A stretch of 64,000 nucleotides of DNA from JAKVCB01 sp963578605. GTDB lineage: Bacteria; Planctomycetota; Planctomycetia; Pirellulales; Lacipirellulaceae. The notes under the pieces are model-generated. The model saw only the letters and a program-made list of their open reading frames with translations, was not told the origin of the DNA and did not search any database. Shown here piece by piece: positions 9,720-18,512 of the stretch; position 1 is the first letter of the stretch, and every line of letters starts with the position of its first letter. Both the position numbers and the translations under genes were made by a program. The stretch is from the NCBI GenBank assembly GCA_963578605.1, contig CAUZEA010000019.1:5105-69104 (forward strand). The letters are read 5' to 3'.

Positions 9720-11465
9720 CTATGGCAGGGCCTCTGGCTGAGATCGGCTGGTTGGCTGCTGATCCGAACGTTTCGATTCAGACCTGGGTTTTTGAAACTG
9801 CCATCCAAAACCGGCTGCCTCGAATTGTTCCCGCGAACTGGAAATTGCTGCTTGCAAACGTTTGCTGAGCTGTTTGTGCTTGCTGACTCTGGCAACTCCG
9901 TAAGGCTGCACGGCACGGGCCAGCGCCGAGTCGACCCTGATGAAATCGACTTTGTTTTGTTCGGCAAGTGCATCAGTTTCGTAGGCAAGCGTGGCATCGG
10001 CGGATCCAGTCGTAATACTGGGAACCAAGAGCGCCGAAGAGGTCGTTTGCGAAACGACATTATCCTGCAAAACCTGTTCATAAATCCCTGCCGACTTGAG
10101 CAACCGCTGGCTTAGAACGCCGATCGTACATTGTTCCGCCTGACCAAGGACGACGCGAATTCCAGGTTTCGCTAAGTCGGCAAGATTCCGAATTCCTTTT
10201 GGATTACCCTCGGCAACCAGGATCCCGATGTTGGCATAGGAAATGTCGACGGCATCCTGAAAAAGTTCAGCAACCGTGTCGAGATAGTATCTGTCGCAGG
10301 CCATGAAGGCGTCCGGAAAGTCTCCCAAATGATCTTGAGATACAGCCCGCATTTGTGCGGTGAGGATGCCACAGCCGTTGTAAATCGTATTGATCTCGAC
10401 TCCCTCTCGTTCGGAAAAATCGCGCAGTATTGGCTCAAGTGCACGGCGATTGATTGCTCCGGCGTAAAAGGTCAGCTCGGGAACCTCTGCCCAATCATCG
10501 CTCTGAACCGGCTTGTACCCCATTCGCTCGAAAACGGGCAAACCGCGATCGCTAGCCGTCAAATAACGCGCGAAGTGCAACGCCTCGGAAGGTCGTTCAC
10601 AAGAGGTCAAAATACCGATTGCAACTTCAACACTGCCCAGCGACTGTGCCCGGTCGTCGATGACTTCAATGTCGGGATACTGCGCGGCAACGCTATCCCA
10701 CAGTACACCCGCATCAATGCTTCCCAGTTTGATATCGTTGGCAACATCGTTGACCGTCGGCTTGAAGACACCTGTCTCGCGTACGTGAGACTCGAGTACT
10801 TCCCATTTGCCAAGCCTTTGTAACGCCTGTCGGACGGTTTTTCCGATGGCTGCCTGATCCGGATTCCCAAGGGCAACTCTCACGTCGTCGCGCAGGAGGT
10901 CGTCTAGCGATTGAAGTTTTTGGGGATTTCCTTGAGGAACGCAAATGACGGCTGACATCGTTGCAATTGGAATAATTTCCGCCACAAGTCCGTCGGCTGC
11001 CGCCAGTTCGAGATAACTCATATCGGCGGCAAGATAGAGGTCGCCTACACGACTCACCTTAATTTGACTTAGCAGCGTGTTGGAACCTCCGTATTGCAGG
11101 CGAACGCGAACGTTGTATTCGCGCTGGTACATGGCGGAAATTTCTTCGACAGGTTGCCGCATCCCTGCCGCGCAGTACATGAACAATTCGTCACTTCTTT
11201 CACCTGTCAGCCGATTCGTGTCACTGCCTGGCAGCAAAAGTATCAAGAGCAACAACGCAGCAAGCGACACGACCGAGAACAACAAGAGGGGATTGGCAAC
11301 ACCAGCCCGCATCCCGTGAAATCGGAACAAACCGTCAATACGACAGGCAGGTGGCTTACAATCGCGGTTCATGGTAACGCTGTTGTTCATCGCCTGGACT
11401 CGCCGCGTGGGTGGTCGGGTCGTTGTATTCCTATCCCGCAACGGTATTGATTTGTGAACAGACAT
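9720..11465 (-). CDS. Membrane-anchored double-domain oxyanion-binding protein
   Basis: A 581-residue protein with one transmembrane anchor (~57-79, LLLFSVVSLAALLLLILLLP) and two successive ModA-like periplasmic binding domains. Domain 1 covers ~93-325 (ELFMYCAAGMRQPVEEI, GGSNTLLSQI) and domain 2 ~330-560 (ELTFYAGAINRRALEPILRD, YNGCGILTAQM). Each has the usual beginning, glycine-containing binding loop and late VLWDSVA / ATLAYETDA-type element. ModA and TupA are normally single-domain, so this is a tandem duplication or fusion. The start is uncertain: 11465 overlaps the moeB-like gene by 35 bp, and in-frame ATGs at 11390 and 11312 would keep the anchor. The last ~25 residues are polar and low-complexity. 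It delivers ligand to the permease at 8776-9717. Confidence 0.82.
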   Translation of the reverse strand: MSVHKSIPLRDRNTTTRPPTRRVQAMNNSVTMNRDCKPPACRIDGLFRFHGMRAGVANPLLLFSVVSLAALLLLILLLPGSDTNRLTGERSDELFMYCAAGMRQPVEEISAMYQREYNVRVRLQYGGSNTLLSQIKVSRVGDLYLAADMSYLELAAADGLVAEIIPIATMSAVICVPQGNPQKLQSLDDLLRDDVRVALGNPDQAAIGKTVRQALQRLGKWEVLESHVRETGVFKPTVNDVANDIKLGSIDAGVLWDSVAAQYPDIEVIDDRAQSLGSVEVAIGILTSCERPSEALHFARYLTASDRGLPVFERMGYKPVQSDDWAEVPELTFYAGAINRRALEPILRDFSEREGVEINTIYNGCGILTAQMRAVSQDHLGDFPDAFMACDRYYLDTVAELFQDAVDISYANIGILVAEGNPKGIRNLADLAKPGIRVVLGQAEQCTIGVLSQRLLKSAGIYEQVLQDNVVSQTTSSALLVPSITTGSADATLAYETDALAEQNKVDFIRVDSALARAVQPYGVARVSKHKQLSKRLQAAISSSREQFEAAGFGWQFQKPRSESKRSDQQPTSRSQPEALP

Positions 11466-12198
11466 CGCAATTCGGATCTTTGTTCAGCTGTAACGTGCGG
11501 AATGTCATCGACCGCAAGTCGCAAACCAGTAGTTTACCACTAAGTGTTTGTCCGAAACCGGCAATCAGCTTGATCGCCTCCATGGCTCCCAAGCATCCGA
11601 TGGTTCCCGAAACGGCACCGAACACTGGAAATTCTCGTTTCCAGTCAGGAGGGGTGTCAGGATAAAGACAATTCAGACAGGGAGTTTTTCCGGGAATGAT
11701 CGTTGTAAGCTGTGCCTCTAAATCGTACATCGCACATTCGACAAGTGGTTTGTGCATCTTCACGGCCTGGCGGTTGAGCGCGAAGCGTTCCTCAAACAGG
11801 GGAGCACAGTCGACTACCAGATCAACCTGTTCGACAAGTTCTTGAACATTACGATCATTCACATTTTCGGGAACGGCATCAATGATCGTCTGCGGTTTGA
11901 ATTCTTCCAATCGCCGTTTAGCTACCTCAACGCGTGATTGACCCACCGCCCCATAGTTCATAAGAAGTTGACGATTCAGATCCGAGAACTGAATGTTCCC
12001 TTCATGCGCAAGAATCAACCTGCCCACACCAGCGGCCACCAACTCGTACGCCACAACACTCCCGAGCCCGCCACAGCGGCTTACCAGGACGGTGGCCTGT
12101 TTCAGTCGCTGTTGCCCAACCTCTCCAAAATCGTCGACCCACATTTGCCATTGGTGAATCGCACGATCTTCGTCGGTAAGTTCGCGTGCCGAATGCAT
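11431..12198 (-). CDS. moeB: MoeB/ThiF-family E1-like adenylyltransferase
   Basis: A 255-residue E1-like enzyme expected to adenylate the C-terminal Gly-Gly of a MoaD-type protein in molybdopterin synthesis. The nucleotide-binding site is RCGGLGSVVA (41-50), followed by FSDLNRQ (71-77) and VVDCAP (Asp130). Zinc cysteines are C174xxC177 and C244xxC247. The conserved Cys of the MoeB/ThiF crossover loop appears absent: the segment reads REFPVFGAVSGTIG. There is no rhodanese domain. It lies 43 bp after the moaD gene and overlaps the binding-protein gene, in an operon with an oxyanion ABC transporter. ThiF and HesA are alternatives, but no thiamine genes are near. The adjacent GG-ending MoaD supports a pterin role. 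Confidence 0.85.
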   Translation of the reverse strand: MHSARELTDEDRAIHQWQMWVDDFGEVGQQRLKQATVLVSRCGGLGSVVAYELVAAGVGRLILAHEGNIQFSDLNRQLLMNYGAVGQSRVEVAKRRLEEFKPQTIIDAVPENVNDRNVQELVEQVDLVVDCAPLFEERFALNRQAVKMHKPLVECAMYDLEAQLTTIIPGKTPCLNCLYPDTPPDWKREFPVFGAVSGTIGCLGAMEAIKLIAGFGQTLSGKLLVCDLRSMTFRTLQLNKDPNCDVCSQINTVAG

Positions 12199-12241
12199 GG
12201 GAGTAAAAAGATGGGCTCAGAGGTTGAGAGGAGAAACGGGT

Positions 12242-12517
12242 TCAGCCGCCACTGATGGCTGCAAAAATGGTGACTTCATCACCTTCGACTAACTTGATCG
12301 AATCATCCAGATTGGTCTGGCGATCGCCAACGAAGAGCAGAATGGACGGGCGCAGCCGCGCACCATCGAACACAAATTCCGCAAACACTTTTGGGTGACG
12401 GGTCGCAAGTTCTTTCATAAGGGTGGCCATAGTGCAGTCGGTGGAAACCTCTGGCTCCTCACTCGCAATGCCAAGTGCCGCCTTGACTTGGGTTGTGTAA
12501 ACAACTCGAACCTTCAT
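12242..12517 (-). CDS. moaD: MoaD/ThiS-family sulfur carrier
   Basis: A 91-residue ubiquitin-fold protein ending in the required Gly-Gly (FAAISGG). Family features are LRPSILLFVGDRQTN in the middle and VEGDEVTIFAAISGG at the end. After adenylation by an E1-like enzyme, its C-terminal thiocarboxylate donates sulfur to the pterin dithiolene. It is 28 bp downstream of the ATPase gene and 43 bp upstream of the moeB-like gene, so all three are likely on one transcript. A second, different MoaD lies beside the AOR gene at 20371-20637. ThiS is less likely by length and context. Confidence 0.88.
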   Translation of the reverse strand: MKVRVVYTTQVKAALGIASEEPEVSTDCTMATLMKELATRHPKVFAEFVFDGARLRPSILLFVGDRQTNLDDSIKLVEGDEVTIFAAISGG

Positions 12518-12545
12518 GGTGAAACAAATCTCTTATCCAGGAAGC

Positions 12546-13223
12546 CTAGTTCGTGATTGCAGAACCAAAGTGACCTGGTCGTGACTCGCTGCTGCTGTTG
12601 GCGTGGACGACTCGACCATTCTCAAGCACAAACTTACAGTCCGCCAGCCTTCGTGCTTCATGAGTACTGTGGGTAACGTGCAGCGTGGTAACCTGGGTAG
12701 CATGTTGCACGTCCTTGAGCAGTTCGTACATTTGGTCCCGTGTCGAGTCATCCAGTGCCGAGAGAGGCTCATCGAGCAGCAAAATTGCCGGCCCAAAGGC
12801 CAAAGCTCGACCCAGGGCCACACGTTGGGCTTCTCCCCCACTGAGGTTTACAGGCCTTCGATCAAGCAAGTGCGAGATGGAAAGCAGTTCGGCCAACTCG
12901 TTCACACGTTCAGTAATTTTTGGTGAGGCCCAATTTCGAACTTCCAAAGAAAGCGAAAGATTTTCCCGTACCTTCATCGTCGGAAACAAGGCACCGTCCT
13001 GGGGAACATAGCCGATGTTTCTTTTGGCGACTCTGCGAGTTGTAACTTCTTCACCGGCCAGCCAGATGCTCCCACCGTCGATGCGCCGCAGCCCACACAG
13101 GCATTCCAACAACGTGGTTTTTCCACTGCCGGTCTTTCCCATCAGCACCCCGTAGTACCCACTGGGGATTTCCAGCGATACACCATCGAGGCAAAAAGTT
13201 TTCAAATCTTTAATGCGGATCAT
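12546..13223 (-). CDS. ABC transporter ATPase, ModC/TupC-like
   Basis: A 225-residue ATPase with Walker A at 29-37 (GKTGSGKTT), Q-loop Gln75 (GYVPQDGALFP), signature LSGGEAQRVALGRA at 127-140 and Walker B ILLLDEP at 147-153. The switch histidine is in LHVTHSTHEA. There is no C-terminal TOBE/mop domain, which molybdate ModC usually carries, so the protein is closer to the short tungstate or sulfate type. It is the first gene of the operon that includes MoaD, MoeB-like, the double binding protein and the permease. The ATG at 13223 is the only good start. Confidence 0.87.
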   Translation of the reverse strand: MIRIKDLKTFCLDGVSLEIPSGYYGVLMGKTGSGKTTLLECLCGLRRIDGGSIWLAGEEVTTRRVAKRNIGYVPQDGALFPTMKVRENLSLSLEVRNWASPKITERVNELAELLSISHLLDRRPVNLSGGEAQRVALGRALAFGPAILLLDEPLSALDDSTRDQMYELLKDVQHATQVTTLHVTHSTHEARRLADCKFVLENGRVVHANSSSESRPGHFGSAITN

Positions 13224-13412
13224 AAACTATTCCCAGTCATGATTGTAACCGGACCATCACGAATTGGTCTACCTGGCAACAATCCTTTTACCGCTCCCCC
13301 CTCCGCACCACCAAGATCAACAAATCGCCAAGATCAACCATACGCATCGTAAATCAAGAAGGAAACATGCTGGACGACTTCCCCATCTTTCGCAGACCCG
13401 TTTGGGCAACTA

Positions 13413-13937
13413 TCAAAGGGGGCTGTTTCCGGTATTCACGTTTAAAAGTACCAGCGACAGAGTGTCGCGAAAGCGTGTATCAGGAATTTTGGCGGGAATT
13501 ACAACAAGCGGCGCGGCGCCACTGCCAGGATAAACACGGTCACGGTCTTTGATTTCCGAACGTGGTAGCTTCGTCGGCCAGGGGTTCATGTGGAGCACAT
13601 GGACGGGCTTACCTCTGATCAACTCCAGCAACGGCTGATACCGCTCGGCTGCTTCATCAAGGTCAAGGTTGCTTGGATCAGGTTCCCCGGCGGGTTCAGT
13701 AGCCCCGGCAGGTAATGTGGCTTACATCTCCATAACGGCTTCGATATCGGGATCGAGTTTAGGAGGGCAAGAGTAGAACGAAATCCCAAAGAACAACAAC
13801 AACGACACAAGCAGTGACAATGCTCCCACTTGCAACCCATGCGGGAGCGTGATGCCACTGACCCGAATGATGAAGCCCAATCGCCAACCCCATCGATAAG
13901 GCAGGCAACCAAATACCGGAAAACGATTCGATGACAT
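13413..13937 (-). pseudogene. Possible broken small membrane-protein gene
   Basis: One minus-strand frame starts at 13937 and carries a hydrophobic segment (VGALSLLVSLLLFFGISFYS), then a polar run (PPKLDPDIEAVMEM). It meets TAA at 13722-13724 and then continues in the same frame as sequence that looks coding (ATLPAGATEPAGEPDPSN, HVLHMNPWPTKLP) to a stop at 13413. The simplest reading is a small anchored protein interrupted by a nonsense change. Alternatives are two separate small genes, or chance. I do not recognise a family. It sits between the aldo/keto reductase and the transporter operon, both on the same strand. The rest of the gap (13224-13412) holds no gene that I see. Confidence 0.35.
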
Positions 13938-13985
13938 TCAAAGCGTTACCACACAGTACCCCACCTCACCCCACCTTGAAGTCAC

Positions 13986-14975
13986 TCAGCCTCGTACTGG
14001 ATCGCCTTGTTTCCAGGGAAAAGGGCAGATTTTGTCGATTTGTTCAAAATGCTCATCGGGGATCGTGACCGCCAAACTGGCAACTGCATCATCGATTTGT
14101 TCGGCACGCTTCGCGCCAACAACAAGCGACCTCACGGCTGGCTGCCGGAGGGCCCACGCCAATGCGTAATGGGTCAATGAACAATCGATTTGGGTGGCGA
14201 GTTTCTCGATCGCTTCGAGTTGATCGAACAAAGGTTCGCTCATCTCTGCCATCCAGCCTGGTTTTTCGGCGGCACGGGAATCCTCCGGAGGTGATTGGTT
14301 GCGACGGTATTTACCGGTCAGCAATCCTGCTTGCAGAGTTTGATAAGGCGTGACGGCAATATTGTGCTCGGCGCAAAAATCTAAATCGTGCTGAAAATCC
14401 CGCTTCAAGAGGCTCAGCGGAATTTGCGAGGCAGCAACCGGGAGATACCCCCAGCGATCGGCAATCCAGAGCGACTTGCACAATTGGGCAGCCGAGTGAT
14501 TCGACATGCCGACGCAGCGAATTTTGCCCTGGCGATGAGCCATATCGAGCGCTTTCAAGGTTGTTTCCAGGGGGGTCTCTTTGTCGGGCCAGTGGGGAAT
14601 GTAAAGATCGATGAAGTCAGTCTGGAGGTACTTCAAACTCCGCTCAAGCTGACTCATGATATGGTTGATTGAGAGTCCCCGGTCCTGCGGTCCTGGTCCC
14701 ACCGGCGCCCCCACCTTGGTGGCCAGCACAACCCGGTCACGGCGATCGCGAAGCGCTGCGCCGCAGATCTTTTCGGCAATGCCACCAGCACTGCCCAGCA
14801 CCCGATCATAACCTTCGTACGTGTCAGCAGTATCGATAAAATTGATACCCGCATCGACGGCGTGATGCACCAGTCGCACGGCATCGGATTTACCCACCGG
14901 GGAGCCAAATGTCATTGACCCCAAGCAGATAGGAGAAACAAGTAACCCACTTGATCCTAACGGCCGATACTGCAT
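13986..14975 (-). CDS. Aldo/keto reductase
   Basis: A 329-residue NAD(P)H-dependent reductase of the TIM-barrel AKR superfamily. The full catalytic tetrad is visible: Asp48 and Tyr53 (FIDTADTYEG), Lys87 (VLATKVG) and His128 (IDLYIPHWPD). The cofactor region SLVVGAKRAEQI is near the C-terminus. The ATG at 14975 begins with QYRPLGSSGLLVSPICLG, the usual AKR start; an earlier in-frame start at 15101 would add unrelated residues. It follows the aminotransferase gene (stop 14992) by 16 bp and is probably co-transcribed with it. The substrate is likely a sugar or small aldehyde, given the surrounding sugar-acid genes, but this is inference. Confidence 0.88.
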   Translation of the reverse strand: MQYRPLGSSGLLVSPICLGSMTFGSPVGKSDAVRLVHHAVDAGINFIDTADTYEGYDRVLGSAGGIAEKICGAALRDRRDRVVLATKVGAPVGPGPQDRGLSINHIMSQLERSLKYLQTDFIDLYIPHWPDKETPLETTLKALDMAHRQGKIRCVGMSNHSAAQLCKSLWIADRWGYLPVAASQIPLSLLKRDFQHDLDFCAEHNIAVTPYQTLQAGLLTGKYRRNQSPPEDSRAAEKPGWMAEMSEPLFDQLEAIEKLATQIDCSLTHYALAWALRQPAVRSLVVGAKRAEQIDDAVASLAVTIPDEHFEQIDKICPFPWKQGDPVRG

Positions 14976-14991
14976 AACAAACCTGCTTTCA

Positions 14992-15957
14992 TCAGTTGCT
15001 TTGGGAGGACTCGCATTCGCGCTTTTCCCAGTCATCCACGCGAGTTGCATATTCCTGGGCCTGGGTGACAAAATCGATGCCCACGAATTCCTTCCAGGCA
15101 TTGATCAAGCGGTCGAAAATAGGGCCCGGCTTACCATCGCCAATTTGTTGGCCTTCGAATCTGCACGCGTGAACCATTGAAAACGTGGTCGCCGTGCAGA
15201 ATATTTCATCTGCCTGGAGGGCCTCCAACCGCCCCATATTCGTCTCGCAAACCCTGATTCCGAGCTTATTTGCGAGCTCGATGGTCACTCGACGGCTGAC
15301 ACCGAGCAAAACATTTCGTGGCTCAGGTGTGTAGAGGGTTCCATCGCGAACAAGAAAGATGTTCCAACCAGGTCCCTCGGCGAGAAAACCATCGGGATCG
15401 AGCAGGACTGGCCAGGCGTTCCCTAACCTTCCACCTTGCAAGTCGGCTAATCGATAATGCAACCGACTCCTCGTTTTGGCTTTCGGATCGAGCAGGTGCG
15501 CCGGCAATGCTTGTTGCGATGGCACGACGAGGTTGACACCTGTTTCGTAGTTCTTTGCAAAGCGGCCCGTATGGGTTATCAAGGGCCAACAGTTAATGGA
15601 AACCGTAGGACCGATATCTTCGGAAAACGCCACTCGATACGATGGAAGTGGCCCGGACGAGATATCGTGCATGATTTGCCAATCGACATCGTCGGCTTCG
15701 GTCGGAATGTTCCGGCCAAGGGTTTCGTGGGTGACTTTCTCCATCTCATCCATGCTCAAGCCACAGTCGATTTCCATCAATTTCAGCGATCCGTAGAGAC
15801 GGTGAACATGGTCGTGCAGACGAAAAGGTTGATGACGATACGTGCGCGTCATTTCAAACGCCATGTCTCCGAACATCAGAGCAGAATCAAAGATTGAAAC
15901 CCGCGCTTGCGATTCAGGGACAAATTGACCGTTGAAATATACAATGCGATTCGCCAT
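14992..15957 (-). CDS. Class IV (branched-chain/D-amino acid type) aminotransferase
   Basis: A 321-residue fold-type IV PLP enzyme. The N-terminus (IVYFNGQFVPESQARVSIFD) and FGDMAFEMTRTYRHQPFRL are typical. The probable PLP lysine is Lys161 in AKTRSRLHY. The phosphate-binding part is seen in LAEGPGWNIFLVRDG and LLGVSRRVTIELA. Members include IlvE, D-alanine aminotransferase and PabC; the sequence does not decide among them. The ATG at 15957 is chosen over an in-frame upstream start at 16038 because the family match begins there. The gene is read away from the KDPG aldolase gene and is followed closely by the aldo/keto reductase. A paralogue is at 63068-63979. Confidence 0.85.
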   Translation of the reverse strand: MANRIVYFNGQFVPESQARVSIFDSALMFGDMAFEMTRTYRHQPFRLHDHVHRLYGSLKLMEIDCGLSMDEMEKVTHETLGRNIPTEADDVDWQIMHDISSGPLPSYRVAFSEDIGPTVSINCWPLITHTGRFAKNYETGVNLVVPSQQALPAHLLDPKAKTRSRLHYRLADLQGGRLGNAWPVLLDPDGFLAEGPGWNIFLVRDGTLYTPEPRNVLLGVSRRVTIELANKLGIRVCETNMGRLEALQADEIFCTATTFSMVHACRFEGQQIGDGKPGPIFDRLINAWKEFVGIDFVTQAQEYATRVDDWEKRECESSQSN

Positions 15958-16331
15958 CGTTACTGCTCGCTGGTAATTGGAAAAATCGTTGCTACGACAG
16001 TATGGTAACGTGTAAATTAACGGGACTAAAGCCCCCACTACTAATTTGTTTTGTGGAGGTCTGCGAGAAAAAATCTGGGGAAATGGCGGCTCAAGCGAGG
16101 TAGAAATATGGCTTGAGCCAGCTGAGGTCTCCTTTCTTCATATCCCCCGATTCGCCTTCGAAGAACTCTGCCATAGGATCTTCCCAGCGAGCGTTGGCCT
16201 GGGGGTTTGCGTGAAATCCACAAGACCAACAGGGGCCTACACTGCTGCCCCGGTTCCATCCCATGGCATATCTTCATAAGCTTATAGGATAACGTCATCC
16301 AGCTTCACCCTACGCCCCCCCAACCACTAGT
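15958..16331. other. Divergent intergenic region
   Basis: This 374-bp space separates the minus-strand aminotransferase/aldo-keto reductase pair from the plus-strand KDPG aldolase/KDG kinase/AOR series, so it should hold promoters for both. I could not pick a convincing -35/-10 pair or operator in it. A C-rich run lies just before the aldolase start. Confidence 0.4.
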
Positions 16332-16991
16332 TTGCAAGAATCCGCCTTTGACAAAAACACCGTGACAGCCACCCCTTCCGAAATAATTGCGCAACATCGA
16401 CTGGTTCCAGTGATTGCTCTCGAACAGGGCGACCTGGCAGTACCACTGGCCAAGGCATTGATTGCCGGCGGATTGCCGATTGCCGAAATCACCTTTCGCA
16501 CGGCAGTAGCCGAGCAGGCCATTCGCTCGATGGTCGCGCAGGGGGGGCTCTGTGTTGGGGCTGGAACTGTGCTCTCGATCGATCAAGTCGACCAGGCCCG
16601 AGAGGCTGGTGCCAAATTCATTGTTTCCCCAGGATTTAACCCGGCGGTGGTCCGCCATTGCCTCGATCTGGGCCTTACGGTCTTCCCGGGAACGAGCACC
16701 CCGTCGGACCTCGATATGGCGCTCGACCATGGCCTGACGGCGGTCAAGTTTTTCCCGGCCGAAGCGATGGGGGGGGTGGCGATGCTCAAGGCGATTGCTG
16801 CACCGTATCGGATGATGCGATTCATTCCGACCGGAGGCATTGGGCCTGGAAATCTCAACAATTACCTTTCGTTACCCTCGGTGATCGCATGTGGCGGGAG
16901 TTGGATGGTCAAACCACAACTGTTGGTAAATGGAAACTTTACCGCAGTGGAACAGCTGACGCGGGAAGCTGTCGCCATGGCCCAGGTGTGA
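16332..16991 (+). CDS. eda: KDPG/KHG aldolase
   Basis: A 219-residue class I aldolase that splits 2-keto-3-deoxy-6-phosphogluconate into pyruvate and glyceraldehyde-3-phosphate, the last Entner-Doudoroff step. Key residues are Glu52 and Arg56 (IAEITFRT), the VGAGTV loop, FPGTSTPSD, the Schiff-base Lys139 (AVKFFPAEA), and the phosphate-site PTGGIGPGN and ACGGSWM. The start is uncertain: TTG at 16332 gives the longest form, GTG at 16362 a form 10 residues shorter, and neither has a clear ribosome site. The KDG kinase, which makes its substrate, starts 80 bp downstream on the same strand. Confidence 0.9.
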   Translation: MQESAFDKNTVTATPSEIIAQHRLVPVIALEQGDLAVPLAKALIAGGLPIAEITFRTAVAEQAIRSMVAQGGLCVGAGTVLSIDQVDQAREAGAKFIVSPGFNPAVVRHCLDLGLTVFPGTSTPSDLDMALDHGLTAVKFFPAEAMGGVAMLKAIAAPYRMMRFIPTGGIGPGNLNNYLSLPSVIACGGSWMVKPQLLVNGNFTAVEQLTREAVAMAQV

Positions 16992-17071
16992 ATAGCATCT
17001 ATTGGGGCCGTGATCCCGCTGGAGAAAATACAATTTATGCCATGCAAAGAGACAGTACCGGATCCAAAAAA

Positions 17072-18172
17072 ATGTCCAAACTCAAAATTCGCCCTGCTGA
17101 ATCGTGCCAGTTCGATCTTGTTTCGCTGGGAGAGGTCATGTTGCGGCTTGACCCGGGTGAAGGCCGCGTACGCACCACGCGCAGCCTGCGCGTATGGGAA
17201 GGTGGTGGCGAGTACAATGTGGCGCGGGGATTGCGACGTTGCTTCGGCATGTGCACCGCCCTGGTTAGTGCCTTTGTCGATAACGAAGTTGGCCGGCTGA
17301 TGGAAGACCTGATACTCCAGGGTGGAGTCGATTTGTCGCACGTGCGCTGGGTTCCCTATGACGGTATAGGACGAACGGTTCGCAACGGCTTGAACTTTAC
17401 CGAGCGCGGATTTGGCGTTCGAGGCGCCGTTGGTTGCAGTGACCGCGGTAATAGTGCTGCCTCTCAGATGCAGTCAGGCCAGATCGATTGGGATCATCTG
17501 TTTGGTGAGATTGGTGTCCGCTGGCTACACACGGGTGGTATTTTTTCGGGACTCTCGGACTCAACTCCCAACGTAGTTGAAGAGGCCCTGAGCAAAGCGA
17601 AAGAACATGGAGTAGTCACCTCGTATGATCTGAATTACCGCCCCTCACTGTGGGAGGCAATTGGTGGGCAAGAACGAGCCCGGCAAGTGAACCGCCGGCT
17701 GGCGCAACACGTCGATGTCATGATCGGCAACGAAGAAGATTTCACCACCTGCCTGGGGCTGAAAGTCGAAGGAGTTGACGAGAATCTTGAATTGCTGCCG
17801 ATCGAAGGCTATCGGCGGATGATCGAACGAGCGGTCGCAGAGTATCCCAACTTCCGCGCAACGGCGACTACACTCCGGGGCGTGAAAAGTGCAACCGTGA
17901 ATGACTGGTCTGCCCTGTGCTGGTACGATGGCCAGTTCTATCAGGCGACTCAGCGTACGAACCTGGAAATTCTTGACCGTGTCGGGGGTGGCGACAGCTT
18001 TGCTTCTGGATTTATCTACGGGATGCTCACCAGTGGCGATCCAGAACAAGCCGTCAACTATGGGGCAGCTCACGGTGCTCTCGCGATGACAACTGCCGGC
18101 GATACCTCCATGGCATCGCTGGCGGAAGTGGAAAAGCTGATGGCAGGCGGCGGTGCCAGGGCAGCACGTTGA
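17072..18172 (+). CDS. kdgK: PfkB-family 2-keto-3-deoxygluconate kinase
   Basis: A 366-residue ribokinase-family sugar kinase. Signs are SLGEVMLRLDPGEGRVRT, WEGGGEYNVARGL near the substrate site, SYDLNYRPSLW at 184-194 (typical of KDG kinases) and the PfkB signature DRVGGGDSFASGF with catalytic Asp308. It should phosphorylate 2-keto-3-deoxygluconate to KDPG, which the adjacent aldolase then cleaves. The start at 17072 fits the family's beginning; ATG at 17042 in the same frame is possible. The frame stays open back to 16658 inside the aldolase gene, but that part does not resemble any protein. The specificity assignment rests on motif and neighbour together. Confidence 0.85.
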   Translation: MSKLKIRPAESCQFDLVSLGEVMLRLDPGEGRVRTTRSLRVWEGGGEYNVARGLRRCFGMCTALVSAFVDNEVGRLMEDLILQGGVDLSHVRWVPYDGIGRTVRNGLNFTERGFGVRGAVGCSDRGNSAASQMQSGQIDWDHLFGEIGVRWLHTGGIFSGLSDSTPNVVEEALSKAKEHGVVTSYDLNYRPSLWEAIGGQERARQVNRRLAQHVDVMIGNEEDFTTCLGLKVEGVDENLELLPIEGYRRMIERAVAEYPNFRATATTLRGVKSATVNDWSALCWYDGQFYQATQRTNLEILDRVGGGDSFASGFIYGMLTSGDPEQAVNYGAAHGALAMTTAGDTSMASLAEVEKLMAGGGARAAR

Positions 18173-18512
18173 TCCTCCGGCGTAGGGAAATCAAATGCCA
18201 CGGTGCAGGGCCACGGTAGGTCAAGCTGCGGCTTGTCGGACCTTCTACAAGATTCAGGAGGTGGAATCGGCAGCAATTGGCCTGTACCACAAGTTTTACC
18301 AGAACAAGGATCCCGTTCGATTGACCTCGTTTCCCAAACTCCTGATACTGGAACTCTGTTACCTGTAACCTTTCGCATTGCCGGTGTTACCAACGCCAGC
18401 AAGAATGGCAGTTCTTGCGATTGCACCGGCGGAAGAACTGCCAGACATATCATCCGAACTGGAAAACACAAACCGTGCCCCCCAGAGGGTAATCAAGCAT
18501 AAGGGCCTGATC
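18173..18512 (+). other. Intergenic region before the AOR gene
   Basis: This stretch of 340 bp lies between the KDG kinase and AOR. The AOR frame is open into it (to 18378), but the added residues show no AOR similarity, so I treat it as untranslated. I see no tRNA, clear hairpin or promoter. Confidence 0.4.

Noticed and set aside
16658..17071. Extended N-terminus for the KDG kinase
   Set aside because: The frame is open inside the aldolase gene, but the predicted residues resemble no protein and the kinase fold begins at 17072 or nearby.
18378..18512. Extended N-terminus for the AOR
   Set aside because: The extra 45 residues do not resemble AOR, and the usual length is reached from 18513.
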